Source of the DNA: Myxococcales bacterium
Lineage (GTDB): Bacteria > Myxococcota_A > Bradymonadia > Bradymonadales > Bradymonadaceae
Length of the DNA stretch: 64,000 nucleotides
Assembly: GCA_007120035.1 (NCBI GenBank)
Contig: SKON01000154.1
Coordinates: forward strand, 1 to 64,000
Direction: 5' to 3'
This document shows positions 49,833 through 58,162 of this stretch, piece after piece; the first letter of the stretch is position 1, and each line of letters begins with the position of its first letter. The position numbers and the translations under genes were made by a program. The notes under the pieces are model-generated. The model searched no databases, was not told where the DNA came from, and saw only the letters and a program-made list of their open reading frames with translations.

Positions 49833-50660
49833 ATGAAATCCCTACTAACCCGATTGGCTTTCTTTACATCCCTCCTCGCCCTCACGGTCCTCCCGGCCGA
49901 CGCCGACGCCGGTCCCTGGACCAAGAGCACCGGCGAATACTACGTGAAGGTCGGCCAGAGCTTTTACCGAGCCACGGAGTTTCGAACCGCCGGGGGCGTC
50001 CTCCTCTCAGGGCGAGACTACGTCAGCTCCACGTCGTATGTGTATGGAGAGGTCGGGGTCTGGCGGCGACTGCACCTGCAGGCTTATGTCCCCCTGATGT
50101 ACTCACGAGTGTCCGTGGGCCCCCTGAGCGAGTCCGACTTCGGGCCCGGTGACGCCCTCGTGTCGGTCCAGCACTCTCCACTGGAGCTCCCCTTCCCCAC
50201 CTCGCTGCGTCTGGAGGCCCGGGTCCCCCTCTACGGGGAGCCCGCAACGCCTCAGACCCCGGCCCGGGGAGATGGCCAGTTCGACTTCGCCCTCTGGCTC
50301 TCCGCCGGTGGCGGCCTCACCTCGATCCCCCTCTACTTTTACGTCGACCTGGGCTACCAGCACCGCACCAGCCTCACCGTCGGGAACCGGGTGGTCCCCG
50401 AGTTCTCCGACGGCCTCCTGACCCTGGCCCAGGTGGGCTACAACGTGGCCGACACCTTCATCGTCGCCCTGACCACCTCGGGGGTGATGCCCTTCACAGA
50501 CGACGCCGTCAGCGAGGGGTACCTCACCGTGGGCCCCTCGGTCTTCTGGCCCGTGACGGATCTCTTGGCCCTGGAGGTCGACGGCTACCTGACCCCCTAC
50601 GCCCGCAACAGCGCCCACGGCTGGGCTCTGGGCTTCGGGGTCTCCTTCCGCGGCGAGTAG
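49833..50660 (+). CDS. Outer-membrane beta-barrel protein
   Basis: 275 residues. Signal peptide ending 'ADADA', then 'GPWTKSTGEYYVKVGQSFYRATEFRTAGG' and repeated amphipathic strands ('VYGEVGVWRRLHLQAYVPLMYS', 'IPLYFYVDLGYQHRTSLTVG', 'FIVALTTSGVMPF', 'LLALEVDGYLTPYAR', 'GWALGFGVSF'). The pattern suggests a ~12-strand barrel. Function unknown. It is convergent with the S41 peptidase gene (10 bases apart) and follows the inverted-repeat region. Confidence 0.85.
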   Translation: MKSLLTRLAFFTSLLALTVLPADADAGPWTKSTGEYYVKVGQSFYRATEFRTAGGVLLSGRDYVSSTSYVYGEVGVWRRLHLQAYVPLMYSRVSVGPLSESDFGPGDALVSVQHSPLELPFPTSLRLEARVPLYGEPATPQTPARGDGQFDFALWLSAGGGLTSIPLYFYVDLGYQHRTSLTVGNRVVPEFSDGLLTLAQVGYNVADTFIVALTTSGVMPFTDDAVSEGYLTVGPSVFWPVTDLLALEVDGYLTPYARNSAHGWALGFGVSFRGE

Positions 50661-50670
50661 TCACTCCTCG

Positions 50671-51705
50671 TCACTTTCGCCGGAGCACGTCCATGGCCTG
50701 ATCGAGGATCGTGTCCCGACCCAACTCTTCATCGTCGGGCCCGTTCTCCACGTACCGATGGGGAGCCACCCCGACCCGCTCATAGGACCGCCCCCGGACG
50801 CATCGGGTGTCCTGCACGGAGATCGTGTACGTCCACCCGTTGGGCAGCTCCCGGGGCAAGAACATCGCCAACCCCCCGCCGGTGTGGGTCCCCAGGTGAG
50901 TCACGTGGTCGTACTCCCGCAGCGCCAGGGTCAGCCACTCGGCGGCGCTGAAGGTGTGGCGGTTGGTGATCACCACCAGAGGCCCCAGATACCGCACCGT
51001 GTCGGCGGGCTCCACCTGCCAGGTGCGGGGCTCCGAGAAGTCCCCGTGGCCGGGCCCGTTGCGGCTCCGGGTCACCAGAAACGGCCGGGCCTCCCCCACG
51101 AACCGGGCCGCCACGTACCTCGTGTTATGAGCTCGCCCCCCGCCGTTGCTCCGGAGATCCAGAACGATCCCCCGCTTATGGGAGAGATCTCGAATCGCCA
51201 GGTCGATCTCCTCGATCCATCCCCCGGCGTCATCCCCGGAGCCGTAGCCCCCGCTGAGCGTGGCCAGCCGGATGTACCCGATGTCCTCCCCGACGCTCCC
51301 GTACACGATTTGCCCCCGCCCCACCTCATTCCGGCTCTCTCCCAGGTACTCGTCCACCACGGCGGGATGGAAGTTGCGCCGCGTCCCTCGAAGGTGGGCG
51401 TCGCTGAAGGCCCGCCGGTCGCCGGCGACCAGGTGCACGTGGCCGTCCTCCAGGTGACCGATCATGTACCGAAACACCTCGAAGAGCTCCTCCTCGGTGG
51501 TCCCCGGCCCCACCCGTGGTCGCACCTCCTCATAGAGCTCCTCCCAGTCTACCCCTTTCAGCTCGAAGTGGGCGTAGTACCGGTCGTAAGACTCCCAGAA
51601 GAGCTCAAAGAGGGTCTCCGGATCGGCCTCGGGATCGGGCCCCAGAAAGGCCCCGCACCCCGGGATCAAGAGCCACACCCATAAGATCATCGTCTGCCTG
51701 TGCAT
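50671..51705 (-). CDS. S41-family C-terminal-processing-type peptidase, exported lipoprotein
   Basis: 344 residues from the ATG after GGAGGGGAG; the open frame upstream is not used. Signal peptide with lipobox-like 'LIPGC'. N-terminal helical region 'LFELFWESYDRYYAHFELKGVDWEELYEEV', then the peptidase core: 'GYIRLATL', 'GIVLDLRSNGGG', the nucleophile region 'ITNRHTFSAAEWLTLAL' (Ser in TFSAAEW) and 'TGGGLAMFLPRELPNGWTYTISVQDTRCV'. The usual PDZ domain is absent, as in tricorn/IRBP-type members. It lies 8 bases after the preceding gene, so probably in one transcript. Confidence 0.9.
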   Translation of the reverse strand: MHRQTMILWVWLLIPGCGAFLGPDPEADPETLFELFWESYDRYYAHFELKGVDWEELYEEVRPRVGPGTTEEELFEVFRYMIGHLEDGHVHLVAGDRRAFSDAHLRGTRRNFHPAVVDEYLGESRNEVGRGQIVYGSVGEDIGYIRLATLSGGYGSGDDAGGWIEEIDLAIRDLSHKRGIVLDLRSNGGGRAHNTRYVAARFVGEARPFLVTRSRNGPGHGDFSEPRTWQVEPADTVRYLGPLVVITNRHTFSAAEWLTLALREYDHVTHLGTHTGGGLAMFLPRELPNGWTYTISVQDTRCVRGRSYERVGVAPHRYVENGPDDEELGRDTILDQAMDVLRRK

Positions 51706-51713
51706 CTCCCCTC

Positions 51714-52532
51714 CTATAATGAGAGTCGAACCCCTACCACCAGTCGCTGGGCGGTCGCCCGAGTCGGCACCTCCCCGTTCAGCGCCAGCCCCCCCACTCG
51801 CCACTCCGCCACCACCATCAGCGGCCCGACGGTCTCCAGGTGGACCGCCCCTCGGGCCTGCACCATCTGCAACGTCGGCCACGTCGCCCATCGCCCCGAG
51901 CTCAAGACCCGGGTCCGTCGCTCCACCAGCGCCATCCGCTCATCCCCCCGCACCGCGTAATTGGGCCGCAGCACTCGCCCCATCAGGGGCACGGACAGCT
52001 CTGCCTGCAGATGAACGCGGCTGATCGGGCTGACCCTCACTCGACCCAACCCGTCGATGGTGGTCGGCGACTCCCAGGTCTCCACCGCCCCGATCTGGGA
52101 GCTGTGATAGCTGTAGCTTCGAAAGAAGGTCCAGTGGCTGAGCCGAGCCCCGGCGTCGACGCCCAAGCGCCGCCCCTGCCACACTCGCCGCGTGCCCCAC
52201 AACGAACCATCCACGAAGATCTGCTCGGCCACCCCGTGGTCCTCGCCGCCCCCTCGGGCCTGCAGGGGGCCGCCGTTGAATCCGGTGCCGAACCCCCCGG
52301 CCTCCAGTCCCCACTGCCACGGGCCCCGAGAAAGGGCCCCGGCCACCACCAGGGGCACCCCCATCCCCCGATACACCCGCGGCGAGCCCATCTCGTCCCG
52401 GCTCCCCGTGGCCTCCACGCCCCCCTTCACCTCCACCCATCCCCGGGAGTTCTCGGCAGCTGCCTCCATCGCCCCGAAGGTCCACCCCGCCACCATCACC
52501 ACCGCCAACGCCACTCGGAACATCCCAGACAT
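51714..52532 (-). CDS. Exported protein, probable outer-membrane barrel
   Basis: 272 residues from the ATG after GGGGGAGCC. Signal peptide (hydrophobic core ~9-22, ending around 'EAAA'), then beta-rich sequence with many Gly/Tyr/Arg: 'WVEVKGGVEATGSRDEMGSPRVYRG', 'WQWGLEAGGFGTGFNGGPL', 'GVDAGARLSHWTFFRSYSYHSSQ', 'VHLQAELSVPLMG'. It ends 'LVVGVRLSL'. No family recognised. It precedes the S41 peptidase gene by 8 bases, suggesting a shared envelope task. Confidence 0.75.
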   Translation of the reverse strand: MSGMFRVALAVVMVAGWTFGAMEAAAENSRGWVEVKGGVEATGSRDEMGSPRVYRGMGVPLVVAGALSRGPWQWGLEAGGFGTGFNGGPLQARGGGEDHGVAEQIFVDGSLWGTRRVWQGRRLGVDAGARLSHWTFFRSYSYHSSQIGAVETWESPTTIDGLGRVRVSPISRVHLQAELSVPLMGRVLRPNYAVRGDERMALVERRTRVLSSGRWATWPTLQMVQARGAVHLETVGPLMVVAEWRVGGLALNGEVPTRATAQRLVVGVRLSL

Positions 52533-52655
52533 GGCTCCCCCATCGTCACACAGAGGCGTCCCCGCCGGGCCGTCACATCTCTTGCCCGTCCCGGCGACCA
52601 CGCCACCCCCCAAGTCTTTCGCGATATCAAGAACCTAGACGCCCCCCACCGAAAG

Positions 52656-53618
52656 TCACCCCTCCGGCCCATCCCGGGGCTCCGACTCGCCAACCACCCC
52701 GTCGGTGGCTGCCCCACCGGCCGTCATGGGGTGCTCCTCGGCCCACTCCCGCACCCGGTCCAGATGCTCCTGCACGGCCTTCAACGACTCGTCGAGCTGC
52801 TGCAGCTCCCGACGCAGGTTCTGCGGCCCCTGCAGCTTCTCCAGCACCAGATCCCGATGGGCCTCGGCGGTGGCTTCATCCATCCCACTCATGATCACCC
52901 CGATGAACAGGTTCAGCACGATCATGGTCCCGATCAGCACGAAGGACACGAAGTACAACGGCCCGATCACCGGAAAGGCCTGCGGCGCCGTACACAGGTG
53001 TTCCTTGAACCCAAACCCATACACGTCGCACCCGTGGATCGCCGTGTACATGATGTCCGTCCAATCCTCGAGGGTCACGATCCGGAACAGGGAGAGCATC
53101 GACTGGTGCAGGGTCCCAAAATGCACCGGATCGTTCTGGGCGAAGAGAAACGTCCCGGCCACGGCGTACATATAGAAGAGCAGACTCAAGAGCATGCTCA
53201 CGTAGACCATCGACGGCAGGCTCTTCAACAGCGCCGTCACCAGGATCTGCAGCCGGGGAATGAACCGCACCAGCCGGAGCACTCGGAAGAGCCGGGCCAT
53301 CCGCAACACCAGCGCATACTGTCCGCCCGCCGGCACGAAACAGATCGCCACGATGATGAAGTCGAACACATTCCAGTTGTCGTAAAAGTACCGCCAGGGC
53401 CGCCGCCCCTCGGCACCCATCTTCATCACCACCTCGGCCACGAAGATCCACAGCACGATCGAGTCCAGCAGGTGGAGAAGATCCCCGTACTCCCGCATCA
53501 CCCCCGGGTAGGTCTCCACCCCCACCAGGATCCCCGCGAAGATGATCACGGCGATGATGAAATGATTGAACGGACCAGACTCTACGATGAGCTTCAGACG
53601 GGTCGATACGGGGTTCAT
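52656..53618 (-). CDS. Single-domain voltage-gated cation channel (NavBac type)
   Basis: 320 residues from the ATG after GAGGAACGAG. Six TM helices. S4 has Arg every third position (R106, 109, 112, 115, 118 in 'LRMARLFRVLRLVRF'); the pore loop carries the filter 'TLEDWTD' (182-188) and S6 is 'FVLIGTMIVLNLFIGVIMSGMDEAT'. The C-terminal ~50 residues form a coiled coil. It should assemble as a tetramer in the inner membrane and conduct Na+ or Ca2+; the filter differs from NaChBac/NavAb and looks more Ca2+-like. It lies 123 bases upstream of the barrel gene. Confidence 0.95.
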   Translation of the reverse strand: MNPVSTRLKLIVESGPFNHFIIAVIIFAGILVGVETYPGVMREYGDLLHLLDSIVLWIFVAEVVMKMGAEGRRPWRYFYDNWNVFDFIIVAICFVPAGGQYALVLRMARLFRVLRLVRFIPRLQILVTALLKSLPSMVYVSMLLSLLFYMYAVAGTFLFAQNDPVHFGTLHQSMLSLFRIVTLEDWTDIMYTAIHGCDVYGFGFKEHLCTAPQAFPVIGPLYFVSFVLIGTMIVLNLFIGVIMSGMDEATAEAHRDLVLEKLQGPQNLRRELQQLDESLKAVQEHLDRVREWAEEHPMTAGGAATDGVVGESEPRDGPEG

Positions 53619-53837
53619 CTCGTTCCTCGGGATCGATGGCGGATCGCCAATACTCGCTCTGCGGCCCCGGTCATACACGGGGATGCAGATTTTTTCATTT
53701 CATTTTCTTCGGTTATGTGCTTAGATCTCTAGGTAACTGGCCGCCACCGGGTGCGCGAACCGAAGGCTCTTTCGAGTCTTCTCCCCCGAGGTGAAGGTGG
53801 CCCCACCCCCAACATCCCAGACACACTCTCGAGTGCT

Positions 53838-54788
53838 ATGAGCAGAAAACGCAGCCGTGGCCGCCGCCGGAGCAAGAACCGCGGCGGTCGCAACAAGCCG
53901 AAGGTCACTATCCACGACCTCTCCCAACGACTCGCCGATTTCACCCCCATCCAGCCTCGGGAACGGATTCGACTGGAGACGGACCGACACGAATACATCG
54001 GCCGCGTCGTCGATATGATCACCCCCATCTCCCGAGGGCAGCGGTGCTTGATCACCAGCCCTCCCAAGACGGGGAAGACCACGATCCTCAAGGCCATCGG
54101 CAACGCCGTTCATCAGAACCACCCCGATATCGTCCAGATGGCCCTCCTCGTCGACGAGCGGCCCGAAGAGGCCACCGACTTCCGTCGGAGCATGCCCTTT
54201 GAGGTCTTCGCCTCCACGGCGGACCGCCGGGCCTCCAACCACGTCAAGATCGCCGAGGAGGTCTTCGCCAAAGCCATGCAGATGATGATGGACGGCAAGG
54301 ACGTCCTGATCCTCTTGGACTCCATCACCCGCCTGGCCCGGGCCTACAACGTCACCCACGGCAGCAACGGCGGCAAGACCCTCTCCGGCGGCGTCACCGC
54401 AGGGGCCCTCGACATCCCTCGCCAGCTCTTCGGCGCCGCCCGAAACCTCGAGGACGGCGGCAGCCTGACCATCGTCGGCACCGCCCTGATCGAGACCGGC
54501 AGCCGCATGGACGAGGTGATCTTCCAGGAGTTCAAGGGCACGGGTAACATGGAGCTCGTCCTGGATCGAGAGCTCGCCCAGCGACGCATCTTCCCGGCCA
54601 TCGACATCGCCGCCAGCGGCACCCGGAAGGAAGAGATCATGCTTGACGAGGTCGAGCGAGAGCACGTCCCGCACCTGCGCCGGTACCTGATGGACCAGAG
54701 CCCCCCGGACGCCTTGAACTGGATGATCAAGCGCCTGAAGGACTCCAAAACCAACGCCAGCTTCCTGCGCTCCATTCCCCAGCGGTAA
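53838..54788 (+). CDS. rho: Transcription termination factor Rho lacking the N-terminal RNA-binding domain
   Basis: 316 residues (usual ~420). Residues 1-22 are very basic (12 Arg/Lys) and replace the N-terminal helix bundle and OB-fold RNA-binding domain. The ATPase core is complete: 'RVVDMITPISRGQRCLITSPPKTGKTT' (P-loop 74-82), 'LLVDERPEEATDFRRS', 'DVLILLDSITRLARAYN', 'GGVTAGALDIPRQLFGAARN', 'ELAQRRIFPAIDIAASGTRKEEIML'. A stop at 53730-53732 prevents upward extension of the frame, so no domain is hidden upstream. It may be a second Rho or a helicase with changed RNA binding. The RBS is weak. Confidence 0.93.
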   Translation: MSRKRSRGRRRSKNRGGRNKPKVTIHDLSQRLADFTPIQPRERIRLETDRHEYIGRVVDMITPISRGQRCLITSPPKTGKTTILKAIGNAVHQNHPDIVQMALLVDERPEEATDFRRSMPFEVFASTADRRASNHVKIAEEVFAKAMQMMMDGKDVLILLDSITRLARAYNVTHGSNGGKTLSGGVTAGALDIPRQLFGAARNLEDGGSLTIVGTALIETGSRMDEVIFQEFKGTGNMELVLDRELAQRRIFPAIDIAASGTRKEEIMLDEVEREHVPHLRRYLMDQSPPDALNWMIKRLKDSKTNASFLRSIPQR

Positions 54789-54800
54789 CAGACCGACAGG

Positions 54801-55763
54801 TCAGGTTAGGTGAGCTTCCACCCAGTGGGCGATCTTTTCCGTCCACGGGCCACCGGGCTTCTCCGGCAGATACACATGGCCCCCTCCCTCCACCCACCAG
54901 GCCTCCACGGCCTTCGACGCCCTCCCCAGCGGGCCTCGTAATGAGTCCGCCGGGATCATCGGATCCTCAGGGCTGACCACCACCAGGCTGGGCACCTTCT
55001 GGGTCGCCAGACGAGGACCCACTGACTGGGTCCGGTAGTACTCCTCCACGTCGGCGAACCCAAACCGGGGCACCACGGTCAGGGCATCCCAGGCCCGAAT
55101 CGTCCGGGCCTGCTGCACCCGAGACACCGGCGGCATCCCCTCCACCAGCCCCCCCACCCCGGCGTACAGCCGGGGATAGATCCCCCGTAAGGTCCCAAGG
55201 ATCGCCTCTCGGTAGACCCACCCTGCCGGCCGATCGATCCACTCCTGGGCGGCCTTCAGGTTCAACGGCGACGACACAGCCACTACGGCCCGAATCCGCT
55301 CATTCACCCCCTCCGCTGCCGCTCGCAGGGATACATGGCCGCCCAGGGAGAACCCCATCAACGCCACATGGTCGTACTGGCTCCAGGGATCACTGCTCAA
55401 GATTGGCCCCAGATCGTCGACAAACCCGGCGTGGTGCAGGTCTCCCCCGCGGCCGTCGGCCCCTCGCAAAGACAACCGCAACGTGGCGATACCCATCGCC
55501 GCGAATACCCGGGCCGCCGCCGCGCAGTACCCCGCCTCCGGGCTGCCCCCCATCCCGTGCAGAAGCACCACCAGCCGCGACCGATCCCGGCCCGGGCTGG
55601 CCATCCCGGCCCGCACCACGGGCACCCCAAACTCGTTGGGCACCTCCGTCTCCCACCACCGGGCCGGCGGGCCCTCCACCCCCTGCACCCTCTCCTTCAA
55701 GAAGGGCCACACCGTCTGCACGTGCCCTCGCCACCCCTTCATCTTCTCCACGGACCGCTTCAT
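54801..55763 (-). CDS. Alpha/beta-hydrolase of the YheT-like group
   Basis: 320 residues. Seen: 'VVLLHGMGGSPEAGYC' (oxyanion HG), the nucleophile elbow 'LMGFSLGGHVSLRAA' (GFSLGG), 'VVAVSSPLNLKAAQEWID', a catalytic Asp in 'PSLVVVSPEDPMIPADSL' and the C-terminal His in 'WVEGGGHVYLP'. The triad is complete. The length and the 'RLSLRGADGRGGDLHHAGFVDDL' segment fit UPF0017/YheT hydrolases acting on lipid esters. It is divergent from the ACBP gene, and convergent with rho. Confidence 0.88.
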   Translation of the reverse strand: MKRSVEKMKGWRGHVQTVWPFLKERVQGVEGPPARWWETEVPNEFGVPVVRAGMASPGRDRSRLVVLLHGMGGSPEAGYCAAAARVFAAMGIATLRLSLRGADGRGGDLHHAGFVDDLGPILSSDPWSQYDHVALMGFSLGGHVSLRAAAEGVNERIRAVVAVSSPLNLKAAQEWIDRPAGWVYREAILGTLRGIYPRLYAGVGGLVEGMPPVSRVQQARTIRAWDALTVVPRFGFADVEEYYRTQSVGPRLATQKVPSLVVVSPEDPMIPADSLRGPLGRASKAVEAWWVEGGGHVYLPEKPGGPWTEKIAHWVEAHLT

Positions 55764-55865
55764 CGCTGTCTTCCCTTGCCCTGGACGCACCTTCTTGCGT
55801 ACCGTAGCCACATCGTACCCTGTGGTCCATCCCACATTCCCTCACTCCCACCAAGCGAGCCCCCC

Positions 55866-56129
55866 ATGAGCCTCCGCGAAGAGTTCGACGCCGCCGCTGA
55901 TCGCGTCAAGACCCTCTCCAGCCGCCCCGACAACCAGACCCTCCTCAACCTCTACGCCCTCTACAAGCAGGGCACCGACGGCGACGTCACCGGCAAGAAG
56001 CCCGGCCGCCTCAAGATCGCCGACCGCGCCAAGTTCGAAGCCTGGGAAGCCCGCAAAGGCATGAGCAAAGACGACGCCATGCAAGCCTACGTCGAGCTCG
56101 TCGACGAGCTCGTCGCCGGCGACTCCTGA
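55866..56129 (+). CDS. Acyl-CoA-binding protein
   Basis: 87 residues, the size of classic ACBP. Seen: 'EEFDAAADRVKTLSSRPDNQTLLNLYALYKQGTDGDV', then 'KPGRLKIADRAKFEAWEARKGMSKDDAMQAYVELVDEL', with the Tyr/Lys/Phe residues that clasp the acyl-CoA headgroup in the four-helix fold. It buffers and carries long-chain acyl-CoA in the cytoplasm. ACBPs are common in eukaryotes and patchy in bacteria. The stop lies 1 base from the stop of the convergent lipoprotein gene. Confidence 0.95.
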   Translation: MSLREEFDAAADRVKTLSSRPDNQTLLNLYALYKQGTDGDVTGKKPGRLKIADRAKFEAWEARKGMSKDDAMQAYVELVDELVAGDS

Positions 56130-56130
56130 C

Positions 56131-57546
56131 TCAGGGCGTCCCGAACTCAAGCCTCCAGACTCGCCCGAAGTTGCTCCACTCTCCGAACTCGCGGACGTCG
56201 GTGATCACCACCTCACCGTCGGCCGTGACGTCCGACACCGTGTAGTTTCCTCGCCAGACCCGCCCGGTCTCCCGGTCCAGCACCTCCGACCAGATCAGGG
56301 TGCTGTAGAGGTAGTTCCCCGTGTCGGGCTCCACGCAGGCGATGACCACGAACCGCTCGGCCCCCTCCTGGATATTGGCGACCCCTTTGCCCAGAACTCC
56401 CGGGCAATCATCGTAGGTCCGTAACACCTCGTAGCTGCCGTCATTCAGGTCGTACCACCTCGCCTCCCAGGTCCCATCATACGGTGAGATCCCGAGGATC
56501 TCCCCGTCTCGGGGCACCCCTCGACCGACCCATCGTAAGATCTCGTCATCGCCGAGGTGGACAAACCGAGCCCTCTCCCGGTCCCAGAAGACCTCCACCT
56601 GGCTTTCGTTGGCCGTGAAGGGATGGCGGGCCAGCTCCAGCCCAACGGACTCCGGGTACCGCGTCAGCAACTGCGCCTCCCGGGTCGCCTCGTTCCACAC
56701 GAATCGACGGTAACCATCGCCGGGGCGAAAGCAGCTCGTGACGACTCGATCACCGAACACCGATGTGGGGTGACAGTGCATCTCCTCCACGAGCGCCTCG
56801 AATCCAGGGGGCAGCTCCACGGTCGCGCTTGGCTCGCGCTCCGTCACCTCACCGGTGATTCGATTCACCGTAGCGCTCCATCCCTCTTCTGGCGATCTGA
56901 TACTGATCGTCTCGCCAATGGAGCTACCGGTGAACTCACCTGTGAGGCCTCCCAGATCCAACTCGACCTCCTCGAAGGTCTCCAGATCGTAGATCATCGG
57001 ATACTCTTCGAACCGCGACTGCCCGCCAATGTGGTAGCACTGAAAGGTCCAGTCATCTCGTGTCTGCGAGGAGTTGCGGCGCTTCCCCTCGGTCACAAAC
57101 GTCAGATCGGGATAGTCCAACACGTCGGTGAACACGTCACCCCACTCATGTCCATCGTCGCCTCGATACGCCCCCATGACCTCCAGCCTCCAGGAGCCGT
57201 CGCGGCGCTCACAGATCTGTGCGCTGACCCCTCGACGGGCCGGGCTCAACCGTGAAGCATCCCAGAGGACCCGGCGCTCCGGCTGAAATGCCTCCCACTC
57301 CACCTCACCGACCCGGCGCTCCAACCGATGGACCCCGAAATACTCTTCGGGCTCCACCGGATCGAGCCAGAGGATCTCGGCGACCTCTTCTTCCTCGACT
57401 ACCTCTTCGTCAGCCTCGACCGCCGTCGGCAGTTCTGCCGGCCGATCTGAGGGGGGAGCAGGAGCCGTAGCCGGCGGAGAGCTCGGAGCGGCACATCCCA
57501 GCAGAAAGACACCCACGACGGCGGAGAGGTGAAGACGGCGAACCAT
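56131..57546 (-). CDS. Lipoprotein, unknown function
   Basis: 471 residues from the ATG after GAGGTTCTC. Lipobox 'FLLGC' at residue ~18, then a Pro/Ala-rich and an Asp/Glu-rich segment. The remainder is beta-rich with many Trp/Tyr ('SWRLEVMGAYRGDDGHEWGDVF', 'GYRRFVWNEATREAQLLTRYP', 'DILRWVGRGVPRDGEILGISPYDGTWEARWYDLNDGSYEVL'), resembling a beta-propeller-like surface protein. No family recognised. It is divergent from the cold-shock gene with a 326-base gap. Confidence 0.78.
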   Translation of the reverse strand: MVRRLHLSAVVGVFLLGCAAPSSPPATAPAPPSDRPAELPTAVEADEEVVEEEEVAEILWLDPVEPEEYFGVHRLERRVGEVEWEAFQPERRVLWDASRLSPARRGVSAQICERRDGSWRLEVMGAYRGDDGHEWGDVFTDVLDYPDLTFVTEGKRRNSSQTRDDWTFQCYHIGGQSRFEEYPMIYDLETFEEVELDLGGLTGEFTGSSIGETISIRSPEEGWSATVNRITGEVTEREPSATVELPPGFEALVEEMHCHPTSVFGDRVVTSCFRPGDGYRRFVWNEATREAQLLTRYPESVGLELARHPFTANESQVEVFWDRERARFVHLGDDEILRWVGRGVPRDGEILGISPYDGTWEARWYDLNDGSYEVLRTYDDCPGVLGKGVANIQEGAERFVVIACVEPDTGNYLYSTLIWSEVLDRETGRVWRGNYTVSDVTADGEVVITDVREFGEWSNFGRVWRLEFGTP

Positions 57547-57641
57547 GAGAACCTCGCGAAGAACTGGAGATAGGCAACCAATCGTGCACATGAGTACGCC
57601 CCGCTGGCCCCGAACATTCAATTCGTTCACCCACCATTCCC

Positions 57642-57670
57642 TTGCGCCCGCGATTTCCGTTTTTTATGAT
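57642..57670 (+). promoter_or_regulatory. Promoter of the cold-shock gene
   Basis: -35 TTGCGC (57642-57647), 17-base spacer containing a T-run, -10 TATGAT (57665-57670). The predicted start near 57677 gives a ~195-base untranslated leader before the csp ATG. Confidence 0.6.
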
Positions 57671-57676
57671 GGTCCT

Positions 57677-57872
57677 ACGTAGATGTGCCAGGCTTCGCGG
57701 CATCTCGGTGTGACCGAGAGGGGTCTTCGCCTCTGGAGAGCCCCCCTCGGTTCCGTGCTCGGACTGGTCTCATCTTGGTTCGTTGATGATATCGCCCGGA
57801 AAGCGGGCACGCATAGCCAGAGGATATGCGGTCGGTGAAGCCCTCACAGGTTTCGCCCTTAGGAGAAGCGGT
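57677..57872 (+). promoter_or_regulatory. Long 5' leader of the cold-shock gene
   Basis: About 195 bases with several short inverted repeats (for example GGTGTGACCGAG..CTCGG, GAGGGGTCTTCGCCTC, GCCCGGAAAGCGGGC) and an AGGAG Shine-Dalgarno 8 bases before the ATG. Cold-shock mRNAs such as E. coli cspA carry long structured leaders that switch with temperature; this one has the same layout. Confidence 0.5.
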
Positions 57873-58085
57873 ATGTCGCAGCGTCTGGTCGGTTCAGTGA
57901 AGTGGTTTAGTGAGCAGAAGGGGTACGGGTTTATCAGCCAGCCCGATGGCGAGGATGTCTTCTGCCACTTCAGCGCGATCAATATGTCGGGGTACAAGAC
58001 TCTCCGCGAGGATCAACGCGTGGAGTTCGAGGTCGAGCAGGGCCCAAAGGGACTGCAGGCTGTAAATGTGGTACCCATTGAATAG
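57873..58085 (+). CDS. Cold-shock-domain protein
   Basis: 70 residues, the standard CspA size. RNP1 'KGYGFI' and RNP2 'DVFCHFSAI' are present in a five-strand OB fold, with 'GSVKWFSEQ' at the N-terminus. It binds single-stranded RNA/DNA as an RNA chaperone. A Cys sits in RNP2 in place of the usual Val/Phe ('VFCH'), shared by the second csp of this window. Followed by a terminator, so it is transcribed alone. Confidence 0.97.
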   Translation: MSQRLVGSVKWFSEQKGYGFISQPDGEDVFCHFSAINMSGYKTLREDQRVEFEVEQGPKGLQAVNVVPIE

Positions 58086-58110
58086 CAACCCCTCGACTCT
58101 GCAACACAGA

Positions 58111-58139
58111 CGGCCGGGGCGCTCCCCGGTCGTTTTTTT
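58111..58139 (+). terminator. Intrinsic terminator of the cold-shock gene
   Basis: Stem CGGCCGGGG / CCCCGGTCG (one G-T pair) with loop CGCT, followed by seven T. It separates csp from the next lipoprotein gene. Confidence 0.9.
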
Positions 58140-58162
58140 GTCTCCCCCTGTCCCTCGCCATC

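Noticed and set aside
49401-49930. Minus-strand open frames across the inverted repeat
   Set aside because: Their translations mirror the repeat and contain no start with a ribosome site or any protein-like pattern.
51840-53732. 630-codon plus-strand open frame across the barrel and channel genes
   Set aside because: It runs antisense to two well-supported genes, with a His/Pro/Arg-rich composition and no domain.
53751-53837. N-terminal extension of Rho from a GTG at 53751
   Set aside because: It adds 29 residues with no OB-fold character and no ribosome site; a stop at 53730-53732 prevents a longer one.
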